A stretch of 64,000 nucleotides of DNA from Pseudocitrobacter faecalis (GTDB taxonomy: Bacteria > Pseudomonadota > Gammaproteobacteria > Enterobacterales > Enterobacteriaceae): NCBI GenBank assembly GCA_003315335.1, contig QNRL01000006.1:327834-391833 (forward strand). The letters are read 5' to 3'. This document shows, one piece after another, positions 43,687-51,738 of this stretch. Position numbers and translations under genes: made by a program. Position 1 is the stretch's first letter. Each line of letters starts with the position of its first letter. Below the pieces are notes generated by a model that had not been told where the DNA came from, ran no database searches, and saw only the letters and a list, made by a program, of their open reading frames with translations.

Positions 43687-45342
43687 ATGTTATCTGGGCA
43701 AACACCCGCACGGGTATGGAACACGCGACGCACCGAGAAACAGCGCCGCCTGGCGTCTGTACCGGTGCAGGGCAAGGTGCTACCGACGGCAGACCTTGTC
43801 GCAATGCTGGAAAAACTGATCGCGCCGGGCGACAGAGTGGTATTAGAAGGGAATAACCAAAAACAGGCAGATTTCCTGTCTCGTTCCCTTGCTGAAGTCA
43901 ACCCGCAGATTGTTCACGACCTGCATATGATCATGCCAAGCGTCGGTCGTAGTGAACACCTCGACATCTTCGAGAAAGGTATCGCCCACAAGCTGGACTT
44001 CTCTTTCTCCGGTACGCAAAGCCTGCGTATTTCGCAGCTGTTGGAAGATGGCCTGCTGGAAATCGGTGCAATTCACACCTACATCGAACTCTACTCTCGC
44101 CTCTATGTTGACCTGGCCCCGAACGTGGCGCTGATTGCCGGTTTTAAAGCCGACAGCAAAGGCAACCTTTACACCGGCGCCAGTACCGAAGATACGCCAG
44201 CGCTGGTTGAAGCGGCCGCCTTCCATGACGGTATCGTCATCGCACAGGTGAACGAACTGGTGGACGACGAATGCGACCTGCCGCGCGTGGATATTCCCGG
44301 TTCGTGGATTGATTTCGTGGTCGTTGCGGACAAACCGTTCTTTATCGAACCGCTGTTTACTCGTGACCCGCGTCTGATTAAACAAGAACACATCCTGATG
44401 GCGATGATGGCGATTAAAGGCATCTACGCAGAGCATCAGGTGCAGTCACTCAACCACGGTATCGGTTTTAACACCGCCGCGATTGAACTGCTGCTGCCAA
44501 CCTACGGCGAACAGCTCGGCCTGAAAGGCAAAATCTGTAAACACTGGACGCTTAACCCGCATCCGACGCTGATCCCGGCGATTGAGAGCGGTTGGGTGGA
44601 AAGTGTGCACTGCTTCGGTGGTGAACTGGGGATGGAAGAGTACATCCGCGCCCGTCCTGACGTGTTCTTTACCGGTGCCGATGGTTCAATGCGTTCTAAC
44701 CGCGCGTTCTGCCAGTTAGCTGGTCAGTACGCGGTGGATATGTTTATCGGTTCAACGTTACAGGTTGATGGCCTCGCCAACTCCTCGACTGTCACCCGTG
44801 GTCGTCTCTCCGGCTTCGGCGGCGCGCCAAACATGGGCCATGACCCGCACGGTCGTCGTCATGCAACGCCTGCCTGGCTGAACATGATCACCGAACCAGA
44901 CCCAATGCAGCGCGGTAAAAAACTCGTCGTTCAGATGGTGGAAACCTTCCAGGCGGGTGTGAAACCGACCTTCGTCGAAACGCTGGATGCCGTTGAAGTG
45001 GCGAAATCCTCCGGGATGCCGCTGGCGCCGGTCATGATTTACGGCGATGACGTGACCCACGTGCTGACCGAAGAAGGTATCGCTTACCTCTACCGTGCGG
45101 AAAGCCTGGAAGAGCGTCGCGCGATGGTCGCCGCCGTTGCCGGTATTACCGATATTGGCCTCGGCGTAGACGCCAAACGCGTCGCTGAGCTGCGTAAGAG
45201 CGGCAAAGTGGTTTACCCGGAAGATATGGGCATTCGCCGTACCGACGCCACCCGTTCCCTGCTGGCTGCCAGCAGCGTGTCCGACCTGGTGGAATGGTCC
45301 GGTGGTTTGTACAACCCACCTGCGAAATTCCGGAGCTGGTAA
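43687..45342 (+). CDS. mdcA: Malonate decarboxylase alpha subunit (acetyl-ACP:malonate ACP transferase)
   Basis: A 551-residue cytosolic subunit that moves the carrier protein from acetate to malonate, releasing acetate and forming malonyl-S-ACP. It matches the Klebsiella/Acinetobacter/Pseudomonas MdcA family in length and sequence throughout (for example NFNTAAIELLLPTYG-like and LSGFGGAPNMGHDPHGRRH segments). AGGAGG precedes the ATG. It is the first gene of mdcABCDEFGH; its TAA stop and the mdcB ATG share one base. No frameshift is seen. Confidence 0.95.
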   Translation: MLSGQTPARVWNTRRTEKQRRLASVPVQGKVLPTADLVAMLEKLIAPGDRVVLEGNNQKQADFLSRSLAEVNPQIVHDLHMIMPSVGRSEHLDIFEKGIAHKLDFSFSGTQSLRISQLLEDGLLEIGAIHTYIELYSRLYVDLAPNVALIAGFKADSKGNLYTGASTEDTPALVEAAAFHDGIVIAQVNELVDDECDLPRVDIPGSWIDFVVVADKPFFIEPLFTRDPRLIKQEHILMAMMAIKGIYAEHQVQSLNHGIGFNTAAIELLLPTYGEQLGLKGKICKHWTLNPHPTLIPAIESGWVESVHCFGGELGMEEYIRARPDVFFTGADGSMRSNRAFCQLAGQYAVDMFIGSTLQVDGLANSSTVTRGRLSGFGGAPNMGHDPHGRRHATPAWLNMITEPDPMQRGKKLVVQMVETFQAGVKPTFVETLDAVEVAKSSGMPLAPVMIYGDDVTHVLTEEGIAYLYRAESLEERRAMVAAVAGITDIGLGVDAKRVAELRKSGKVVYPEDMGIRRTDATRSLLAASSVSDLVEWSGGLYNPPAKFRSW

Positions 45343-46208
45343 TGAAACTTCTGCCACAGATTCAGGTTGAAGGCGGTGCCGAATGGCTGGCGCGAACCGC
45401 CACGCAATGTCTTGTCGACGAAGCACGTTTAAGCCCGAAACCCGGTCTGGTGGACAGCCGGGGCAGCGGGGCGCATCACGACCTGACGCTGGCGCTGATG
45501 GAGCGTTCCGCCCACAGCCTGACCCCAACGTTTCATGCCCTGGCGCAGCAAAGCTGGCAGCGTCCGGCGGATGTTGCGCTCAGACAAACCATTGGGCGAC
45601 TGGGACGCGAGGGCGAGCAACAGATGATGGCCGCCACCCAGGGTGTAAACACTCACCGTGGCGCAATTTGGGCGCTGGGCCTGCTGGTTAGCGCGGTGGC
45701 GATGCTCGGCGGTGCTGGTACGGCGAAAGCCATTAGCACCACGGCGGCAAAACTGGCGATGTTGCCGGATGCTGTCGCACCGAAAGTGTTCAGCAAAGGG
45801 CTTCGTGCCACCCACCGCTATCGAGTGCCGGGCGCGAGGGAAGAAGCGCAACAGGCTTTCCCGCATGTCATGCAGCGCGCTCTACCGCAGCTTCGCTTAA
45901 GCCGCCTGAACGGCAGCAGCGAAACGCACGCCAGGCTGGATGCGCTGATGGCGATCATGACCTCGCTCAGCGACACCTGCGTGCTCTCGCGTAGCGGAAT
46001 GCTCGGCCTGGAAACCATGCAAAACGGCGCGCGTGCCGTCCTGCTGGCTGGCGGCACCGCGCAGCCGGAAGGGCGCGAGGCGCTGGCAAAGCTGGATGCA
46101 CAAATGCTGGCGCTCAACGCTTCACCGGGCGGCGCTGCCGACCTGCTGGCCGCCACGCTGTTTCTCGACCGTATTGACGCGTCTTCCGCGCCTTATTTAC
46201 CGAATTAA
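45342..46208 (+). CDS. mdcB: Triphosphoribosyl-dephospho-CoA synthase MdcB
   Basis: A 288-residue enzyme of the CitG/MdcB family that makes 2'-(5''-triphosphoribosyl)-3'-dephospho-CoA from ATP and dephospho-CoA, the precursor of the MdcC prosthetic group. Family signatures LSPKPGLVDSRGSGAHHD near the N-terminus and GVNTHRGAIWALG are present. The frame is open 16 codons upstream, but ATG 45342 overlaps the mdcA stop (TAATG) and has CGGAG upstream. It works with MdcG. Confidence 0.94.
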   Translation: MKLLPQIQVEGGAEWLARTATQCLVDEARLSPKPGLVDSRGSGAHHDLTLALMERSAHSLTPTFHALAQQSWQRPADVALRQTIGRLGREGEQQMMAATQGVNTHRGAIWALGLLVSAVAMLGGAGTAKAISTTAAKLAMLPDAVAPKVFSKGLRATHRYRVPGAREEAQQAFPHVMQRALPQLRLSRLNGSSETHARLDALMAIMTSLSDTCVLSRSGMLGLETMQNGARAVLLAGGTAQPEGREALAKLDAQMLALNASPGGAADLLAATLFLDRIDASSAPYLPN

Positions 46209-46217
46209 GAGGATGTT

Positions 46218-46517
46218 ATGGAACACATTACGATCTCTTTGCCTGCCAGCCGCACACTAAGCGGCAAAGCACTGGCAGGCGTTGTGGGCTCCGGGGATAT
46301 GGAGGTGTTATTCACCGCCGACCAGGAGAAAACCCTGACAATTGATATCACCACCTCGGTGGACAACAGCCGCGCCCGTTGGGAAGCGCTGTTCAACCGC
46401 CTGAGCCTTGTGAGCGAACTGCCATCCGGCAAGCTGGTTGTCCACGATTTTGGTGCAACACCGGGCGTGGCTCGCATTCGTATCGAACAGGTCTTTGAGG
46501 AGGTGAGCTATGCGTGA
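46218..46517 (+). CDS. mdcC: Malonate decarboxylase acyl carrier protein (delta subunit)
   Basis: A 99-residue carrier protein. The prosthetic group attaches to a Ser through a phosphodiester bond; S25 in VVGSGDMEV fits the known site. It carries acetyl and malonyl groups during turnover. It starts 9 bp after mdcB and overlaps mdcD by 8 bp. Length equals that of the Klebsiella protein. Confidence 0.95.
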   Translation: MEHITISLPASRTLSGKALAGVVGSGDMEVLFTADQEKTLTIDITTSVDNSRARWEALFNRLSLVSELPSGKLVVHDFGATPGVARIRIEQVFEEVSYA

Positions 46518-47343
46518 TGACCGCAGTTTTATCGAATTAAAAGCACGTCAGCGTGCGCACGCGCTGCTGGATGACGGCAGCTATCGCGAACTGCTGGACC
46601 CGTTCGAAGGCATTGTTTCACCGTGGCTTGGGCCGCAGGGCATCGTGCCGCAGGCCGATGACGGCATGGTTGTCGCCAAAGGCACCATCAACGGTAAACC
46701 TGCCGTTGTGGTGGCGATTGAAGGCGCGTTCCAGGGCGGCAGCATGGGCGAAGTCTCCGGTGCCAAAATGGCGGCGGCGCTTGAACTGGCGGCGGAAGAT
46801 AACCGTAACGGTATCCCAACACAGGCCGTACTTTGCCTCGAAACCGGTGGTGTGCGTTTACAGGAAGCTAACCTCGGCCTGGCGGCAATTGCCGATATCC
46901 ATGCCGCGATTGTTGACCTGCGCCGTTATACCCCGGTAGTCGGGATTGTCGCCGGTACCGTAGGTTGCTTCGGCGGGATGTCTATCGCTGCTGCGCTTTG
47001 CAGCTATCTGATTGTCACCCGCGAAGCGCGTCTCGGCCTGAACGGCCCGCAGGTTATCGAACAGGAAGCCGGGATTGCCGAATATGACTCCCGCGATCGT
47101 CCGTTTATCTGGAGCATGACCGGTGGCGAAGTGCGTTATGAAAGCGGGCTGGTCGATGCGCTGGTGGGCGACGGCGTTAACGCGGTGAAAGCGGCGATGA
47201 ACGACGCGATTGCTAAAGGCGTACCGGCGAAACATCGCACCGATAATTACGACTGGTATCTGAATCGCCTGACGAATTTCGACACCCGCAAACAGGCTGA
47301 TTCTGAACAGATTAAAGCGCTTTTTGCCCGGGAGGTGAAATGA
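46510..47343 (+). CDS. mdcD: Malonate decarboxylase beta subunit
   Basis: A 277-residue carboxyltransferase-fold (crotonase-like) subunit that, with MdcE, decarboxylates malonyl-S-ACP to acetyl-S-ACP and CO2. The IEGAFQGGSMGEVSGAKM and GTVGCFGGMSIAAALC segments are family features. It overlaps mdcC by 8 bp and mdcE by 1-4 bp, which fits a fixed-stoichiometry complex. The enzyme is the biotin-independent, soluble type; no biotin carrier or membrane pump subunit genes occur in the cluster. Confidence 0.95.
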   Translation: MRDDRSFIELKARQRAHALLDDGSYRELLDPFEGIVSPWLGPQGIVPQADDGMVVAKGTINGKPAVVVAIEGAFQGGSMGEVSGAKMAAALELAAEDNRNGIPTQAVLCLETGGVRLQEANLGLAAIADIHAAIVDLRRYTPVVGIVAGTVGCFGGMSIAAALCSYLIVTREARLGLNGPQVIEQEAGIAEYDSRDRPFIWSMTGGEVRYESGLVDALVGDGVNAVKAAMNDAIAKGVPAKHRTDNYDWYLNRLTNFDTRKQADSEQIKALFAREVK

Positions 47344-48143
47344 TGAGTAACTCAGTAAGCCGTGGGGCATTGTGGCTGGAAAAACTGGCCCCGAACGCAC
47401 AACGCGTACAAGGTCTTTGTCCGTCAGTCCAGGCGGCGGATGGCGAAATTAATGGGGAAGCAGTGCGTTTTGTGGCAGTTGTTCCTGATGCCAATAACCA
47501 CTTCCCACGCGCGGCAAAAGGCGAAGTGGGCCTGCTCGAAGGCTGGACGCTGGCGAAAGTGGTCAGCGAAACGGTCGCCGCGGATGCAGACAAAGCCATT
47601 AAACGCCCAATCATCGCGGTGATTGATGTCCCGAGTCAGGCCTATGGCCGTCGTGAAGAAGCGTTCGGTATTCACCAGGCGCTGGCCGGTGCTGCAGGGG
47701 CGTATGCCAATGCGCGTCTGGCGGGCCACCCGGTGATTGGTTTGATTGTCGGTAAAGCGATGTCTGGTGCGTTTCTGGCGCACGGCTATCAGGCTAACCA
47801 ACTGATTGCCTTCAATGATTCCGGCGTGTTGATTCACGCGATGGGCAAAGAGTCTGCCGCGCGTATCACCCTGCGTACCGTTGAAGCGCTGGAAAAACTG
47901 GCGGCGACCATTCCGCCGATGGCGTATGACATCAGCAACTACGCCACGCTGGGCCTGCTGGCGAAACTGCTGGATATCAGCAACCCGGATGCCCCAACCG
48001 ATAACGATCTGACGCAGGTGAACAACACGCTGCAACAGGCCATCAAAGACGCTCGTCAGGACACCTCGCTGAAAAATCGCCTGGGTGCTGACAACCGCCG
48101 CAGTTCGGCGCTCGTTCGTGAACGTATGCGCGCCAGCTGGTAA
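47340..48143 (+). CDS. mdcE: Malonate decarboxylase gamma subunit
   Basis: A 267-residue partner of MdcD in the decarboxylating unit. It has the family segments VIDVPSQAYGRREE and GLIVGKAMSGAFLAHGYQANQ. Two consecutive ATG codons (47340 and 47343) are possible starts behind GGAGG; the second has the better spacing (7 nt) and would give 266 residues. It is followed by a 120-bp gap with a hairpin before mdcF. Confidence 0.94.
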   Translation: MMSNSVSRGALWLEKLAPNAQRVQGLCPSVQAADGEINGEAVRFVAVVPDANNHFPRAAKGEVGLLEGWTLAKVVSETVAADADKAIKRPIIAVIDVPSQAYGRREEAFGIHQALAGAAGAYANARLAGHPVIGLIVGKAMSGAFLAHGYQANQLIAFNDSGVLIHAMGKESAARITLRTVEALEKLAATIPPMAYDISNYATLGLLAKLLDISNPDAPTDNDLTQVNNTLQQAIKDARQDTSLKNRLGADNRRSSALVRERMRASW

Positions 48144-48170
48144 GTAAAAAGAGACCTGCCAGAGTCAACC

Positions 48171-48200
48171 CCGTGGGCACAGCCGCTGCGCCCACCGGGA
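48171..48200 (+). other. GC-rich stem-loop between mdcE and mdcF
   Basis: CCCG-TGGGC pairs with GCCCA-CGGG around a 10-nt loop with a single bulge. No T-run follows. It lies in the largest gap inside the mdc cluster and could stabilise the upstream mRNA or attenuate mdcFGH. Confidence 0.5.
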
Positions 48201-48263
48201 GTCTGCACTCTGAAAATAATAACCATCGCGTCAGTGACTTTTCTTTTTAACTACAGGTGATTT

Positions 48264-49223
48264 ATGACTTACGTAATTATTCATGCCCTTGCACCGATTT
48301 TCGTGATCATGCTACTGGGATTCTGGGCAGGTAAGGCCAAAATGGTCGATAACAAGAATGTTTCCCTGCTTAATATTTTTGTCATGGATTTCGCACTGCC
48401 TGCCGCGCTGTTCAGCGCCACCGTACAAACTCCGTGGGCCGGGATTGTCGCTCAGTCGCCGCTGATTGTGGTACTGACCCTGGCGATGTGGATTATCTAC
48501 GCGGCTATCTACTTCCTGGCCGTAAAAGTCTTCAACAAATCGCCGCAGGATGCTGCCGTGCTGACGCTGACCGTCGCACTGCCTAACTATGCCGCGCTTG
48601 GCCTGCCGATTCTGGGCAGCGTGCTGGGTGAAACCCCGGCGACCTCGCTTTCTGTGGCGGTCTCTATCGCCTGTGGTTCCGTACTGATGACGCCGTTCTG
48701 CCTGCTGATTCTGGAACGTGAAAAAGCGCGTGCCGAAGGCGGTAACAGCGGTAATACCCTTTCAATGCTTCCGGTACTGATGTGGCGCTCACTGAAAAAA
48801 CCGATCGTGATGGGCCCGCTGCTGGGGGTGATCCTCTCCGCGATTGGCATCAAAATGCCGGAAATGCTGTTGGCGGCGATTAAACCGCTGGGCCTGTCGG
48901 CAACTGCCGCAGCGCTGTTCCTGACCGGGGTGATCCTCTCTGCGCGTAAACTGCAAATTAACACCATGGTCATTAGTGCGACTATCGCCAAACTGCTGAT
49001 TCAGCCGTTCATCGCATGGGGTATCGTGCTGGCGTTTGGCCTGCATGGTTCTGTCGCCATCACTGCTATTCTGATGATTGCGCTCTCTGCCGGTTTCTTC
49101 GGCGTGGTATTCGGTAACCGATTTGGCGTGCAATCGCCGGATGCGGAAGCGGTGCTGCTGCTGAGCTCGGTTCTGTGTATCCTGTCGCTGCCGCTGTTTA
49201 TCTCGCTGACTTCAGGAATCTAA
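48264..49223 (+). CDS. mdcF: Malonate transporter MdcF (AEC family)
   Basis: A 319-residue inner-membrane carrier of the auxin efflux carrier (AEC) family with about 10 TM helices in two halves of five. MdcF of Klebsiella is proposed to import malonate, and its place in the mdc cluster supports that substrate here. The central hydrophilic loop is near residues 155-175. AGGTG precedes the ATG. mdcG follows 3 bp after the stop codon. Confidence 0.92.
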   Translation: MTYVIIHALAPIFVIMLLGFWAGKAKMVDNKNVSLLNIFVMDFALPAALFSATVQTPWAGIVAQSPLIVVLTLAMWIIYAAIYFLAVKVFNKSPQDAAVLTLTVALPNYAALGLPILGSVLGETPATSLSVAVSIACGSVLMTPFCLLILEREKARAEGGNSGNTLSMLPVLMWRSLKKPIVMGPLLGVILSAIGIKMPEMLLAAIKPLGLSATAAALFLTGVILSARKLQINTMVISATIAKLLIQPFIAWGIVLAFGLHGSVAITAILMIALSAGFFGVVFGNRFGVQSPDAEAVLLLSSVLCILSLPLFISLTSGI

Positions 49224-49226
49224 GTT

Positions 49227-49844
49227 ATGACCACGACATTACGCCCGCACGACCTTATCTGGCTTAATTCCCGCGATGCGCTGGAATCGGTAACAGAGGA
49301 GTGGGTAGACGGTATCTGGCATACCGGTCTGCCGGTGGTGGTGCGGCGTGATGTTGATGCGCAGGGGCGCATCCCGGTTGGGGTGCGCGGAATGCGTCGA
49401 GACCAGCGTGCCGCAGGGTGGGTTAAACGTGAATCTGTCGTTCGCGTATGCACGCCTGAATCGCTGGTCAATCCCCTTGAATTACTCCGTTCTCCGTTTG
49501 TTTCACAGCCTCCCGTACAACTGGCGTTAATGCTGGCTCAACAACGCTGGCCGTGGACGTGGGGCGTCACCGGCAGTACCGGTTATGCGCTGGCAACGGG
49601 GATACCGGTTATCCATGCCGCCAGCGATCTGGATCTGTTGATCCGCGCGCCTGAGCCGTTAACACGCGACGCGCTACAGCGCTGGCAGCAGCAACTGACG
49701 GGCGCGCTGTGCCGCGCTGACACCCAGGTGGAAACACCGGAAGGCGCGTTTGCGCTGGCGGAGTGGCTGCGCGATGGCAAAGCGTTGCTGAAAACCAGCC
49801 AGGGGCCGCGACTGGTTCGCTCCCCCTGGAGCAGGGAGGAATAA
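49227..49844 (+). CDS. mdcG: Phosphoribosyl-dephospho-CoA transferase MdcG (holo-ACP synthase)
   Basis: A 205-residue nucleotidyltransferase-like enzyme that attaches the prosthetic group made by MdcB to Ser25 of MdcC, releasing pyrophosphate. The metal-binding pair D134 and D136 (ASDLDLLI) follows a GSTGYALATG loop, as in nucleotidyltransferases. It starts 3 bp after mdcF and its TAA shares a base with the mdcH start. Confidence 0.92.
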   Translation: MTTTLRPHDLIWLNSRDALESVTEEWVDGIWHTGLPVVVRRDVDAQGRIPVGVRGMRRDQRAAGWVKRESVVRVCTPESLVNPLELLRSPFVSQPPVQLALMLAQQRWPWTWGVTGSTGYALATGIPVIHAASDLDLLIRAPEPLTRDALQRWQQQLTGALCRADTQVETPEGAFALAEWLRDGKALLKTSQGPRLVRSPWSREE

Positions 49845-50746
49845 TGAAAATTCTGTTTACCTTTCCCGGCCAGGGCACGCAACACCCTGGCATGCTGCAA
49901 AATCTCCCCGGTGATGAACTGGCGCAGGCCCGTGATGTGCTGGGCGATGAAGCGCTGACGCTGGACACGCCGGAAGCGCTGAAACATACGCGTGCTGTGC
50001 AGCTGTCGCTGCTGATAGCGGGTGTTGCCTGGGCGCGGGAACTGGAGCGGCGAGGTGTGACGCCGGATATCGTCAGCGGTTTGTCGATTGGGGCGTATCC
50101 CGCTGCCGTAGTGGCTGAGGCGCTCGATTTCCGCGATGCCCTGAAGCTGGTGGCGCTACGTGGCGATCTGATGGAGCAGGCGTATCCGCACGGTTACGGG
50201 TTAACGGCGATTATGGGATTAACCCTGAGCCAGGTTGAGCCGTTGCTGGAAGGTACGGGAACGTACATCGCCAATCTCAATGCGGAAACCCAGACGGTGA
50301 TTGCCGGGCCGGACGATGGCATGGCTATCGTTGCAAAACGCGCGATGGCGAAAGGCGCAACCAAAGCGCCGCGCCTGGCGGTGAGCGTACCGTCGCACTG
50401 TGAACTGCTGGCGCAACCGGCGCAGAAGCTGGTGCAGGCATTTAACGGTGTGATGCTTAAGCGTCCGCGTTATGCGTATCTGAGTGGCAGTACCGGACGT
50501 GTGTTGTGGCAGCCGGAACGCATCGCTGATGATTTAGCAATGAACATGGCGCGCACCGTGCGCTGGCAGGAGGCGGTCATTTCCGCTAATGAACGCGAAG
50601 CGCGGCTGGCGATTGAGATGCCGCCGGGCGGCATTTTGACCTGCTTAACGCGTCAGGCAGCGTGGGAAGGCGAGTCGATTTCGCTGGAGCGTAGCGGCGT
50701 GGATGTGGCAGTGCATCTGGCGCAGCGGTTGCGCCAGGCCGGATAA
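49844..50746 (+). CDS. mdcH: Malonyl-CoA:ACP transacylase MdcH (epsilon subunit)
   Basis: A 300-residue FabD-like acyltransferase that loads malonyl groups onto the MdcC carrier to start the decarboxylase cycle. GQGTQ at residues 9-13 and the nucleophile S81 in GLSIGAY are intact, and the general-base His is in PSHCELL. The ATG at 49844 has GGGAGG upstream and overlaps the mdcG stop; a longer frame upstream merely runs through mdcG. It is the last gene of the operon, followed by a REP element. Confidence 0.93.
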   Translation: MKILFTFPGQGTQHPGMLQNLPGDELAQARDVLGDEALTLDTPEALKHTRAVQLSLLIAGVAWARELERRGVTPDIVSGLSIGAYPAAVVAEALDFRDALKLVALRGDLMEQAYPHGYGLTAIMGLTLSQVEPLLEGTGTYIANLNAETQTVIAGPDDGMAIVAKRAMAKGATKAPRLAVSVPSHCELLAQPAQKLVQAFNGVMLKRPRYAYLSGSTGRVLWQPERIADDLAMNMARTVRWQEAVISANEREARLAIEMPPGGILTCLTRQAAWEGESISLERSGVDVAVHLAQRLRQAG

Positions 50747-50776
50747 TGCCTGATGCGCTGCGCTTATCAGGCCTAC
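50747..50776. repeat. REP-type palindromic element after mdcH
   Basis: TGCCTGATGCGCTGCGCTTA followed by TCAGGCCTAC starts immediately after the mdcH stop codon and lies between convergent mdcH and mdcR. Confidence 0.8.
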
Positions 50777-50781
50777 GGGGC

Positions 50782-51726
50782 TTAAACGCCAGGTGTAGTA
50801 TTTTCTTCCAGGCTCCGCGCGTACATGCGTCCTTCAGCGGCGAGGGCGCGGAGGTTTGGATCCTGCTCGCGGTTGCGGCTGAACACGATCGCGATGAGCT
50901 GCTGCATCTGGTACGGCTGCGACAACTTCAGCAACTGTACTGAACTCTCATACACCTTCTTCATCCGCCCCGGCATCAGGGTAAAACCGACTCCTGCCTG
51001 CACTAAACTTAACATCGAGAAAATATCATTCACCCTTGTCACGATCTCCGGTTCAAACCCGGCGATATGAAACGCTTCCTGAAAACCGGCGTAGGTGGCA
51101 AACCCTTCCGCCAGCGAGACAAACTTCTGGTCACGATAATCACGCAGATCGGCGAGTGAGTCGGTATTCAGCGAGGCTGAGGCAGGCGCGGCGAGAAAAA
51201 TATCATCGTGGAACAGCGGCAGCACTTCCATGTTGTTGCGGTCGATATCGCTCTCAGAGATAGAGATGATGATTGCATCCAGCGTGCCGTCTTCCAGCAT
51301 ATGCAGCAAGGTGTCGTTAGAGCCCATTGTGAGGTCAAGCTCCAGATCCGGACGCCGCAATTTCATCCCCATGATCAGGCGCGGCACGGTTTCCAGCGTC
51401 AGCGAATAGAGCGTGCCGACGCGCAGACGCCCCTGACCAACACCCGCCGTTTTACGCGCCTCTTCCAGACCGCGCGCCATCAACTGGGTCACTTCCTGGC
51501 AATACTCCAGCAGCGTCCAGGCCGCCGGAAGTGCGACGAGATTGCGGCCTTTATGGATGAACAACGGACAACGAACATTCTCTTCCAGCGTGTGCAGCGC
51601 GCGATGCACGCTTACGCCGCTGAGTTCCAGCGCTTCAGCAGTCCGCGCGATATTGCCCTTCTCCATAAAGGTCATGAAGATGGCCAGCTTGCGGAATGTG
51701 ATGTCGTTGGTCGTGACCGGGTTCAT
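50782..51726 (-). CDS. mdcR: LysR-family regulator MdcR
   Basis: A 314-residue LysR-type regulator with an N-terminal winged helix-turn-helix (about 8-65, NIARTAEALELSGVSVHRAL) and a C-terminal effector-binding domain. Klebsiella MdcR activates the mdc genes in response to malonate and represses its own; the same is inferred here from position. It is convergent with mdcH. Its ATG lies only 12 bp after the yheS stop codon on the same strand, so part of its expression could come from yheS transcription. Confidence 0.9.
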   Translation of the reverse strand: MNPVTTNDITFRKLAIFMTFMEKGNIARTAEALELSGVSVHRALHTLEENVRCPLFIHKGRNLVALPAAWTLLEYCQEVTQLMARGLEEARKTAGVGQGRLRVGTLYSLTLETVPRLIMGMKLRRPDLELDLTMGSNDTLLHMLEDGTLDAIIISISESDIDRNNMEVLPLFHDDIFLAAPASASLNTDSLADLRDYRDQKFVSLAEGFATYAGFQEAFHIAGFEPEIVTRVNDIFSMLSLVQAGVGFTLMPGRMKKVYESSVQLLKLSQPYQMQQLIAIVFSRNREQDPNLRALAAEGRMYARSLEENTTPGV

Positions 51727-51738
51727 GGTGTGTCGCCT

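Noticed and set aside
43438..51738. Mobile element borders around the mdc cluster
   Set aside because: Both junctions were read for IS ends, integrase fragments, tRNA remnants and flanking direct repeats; none was seen beyond a REP element, which is host-derived.
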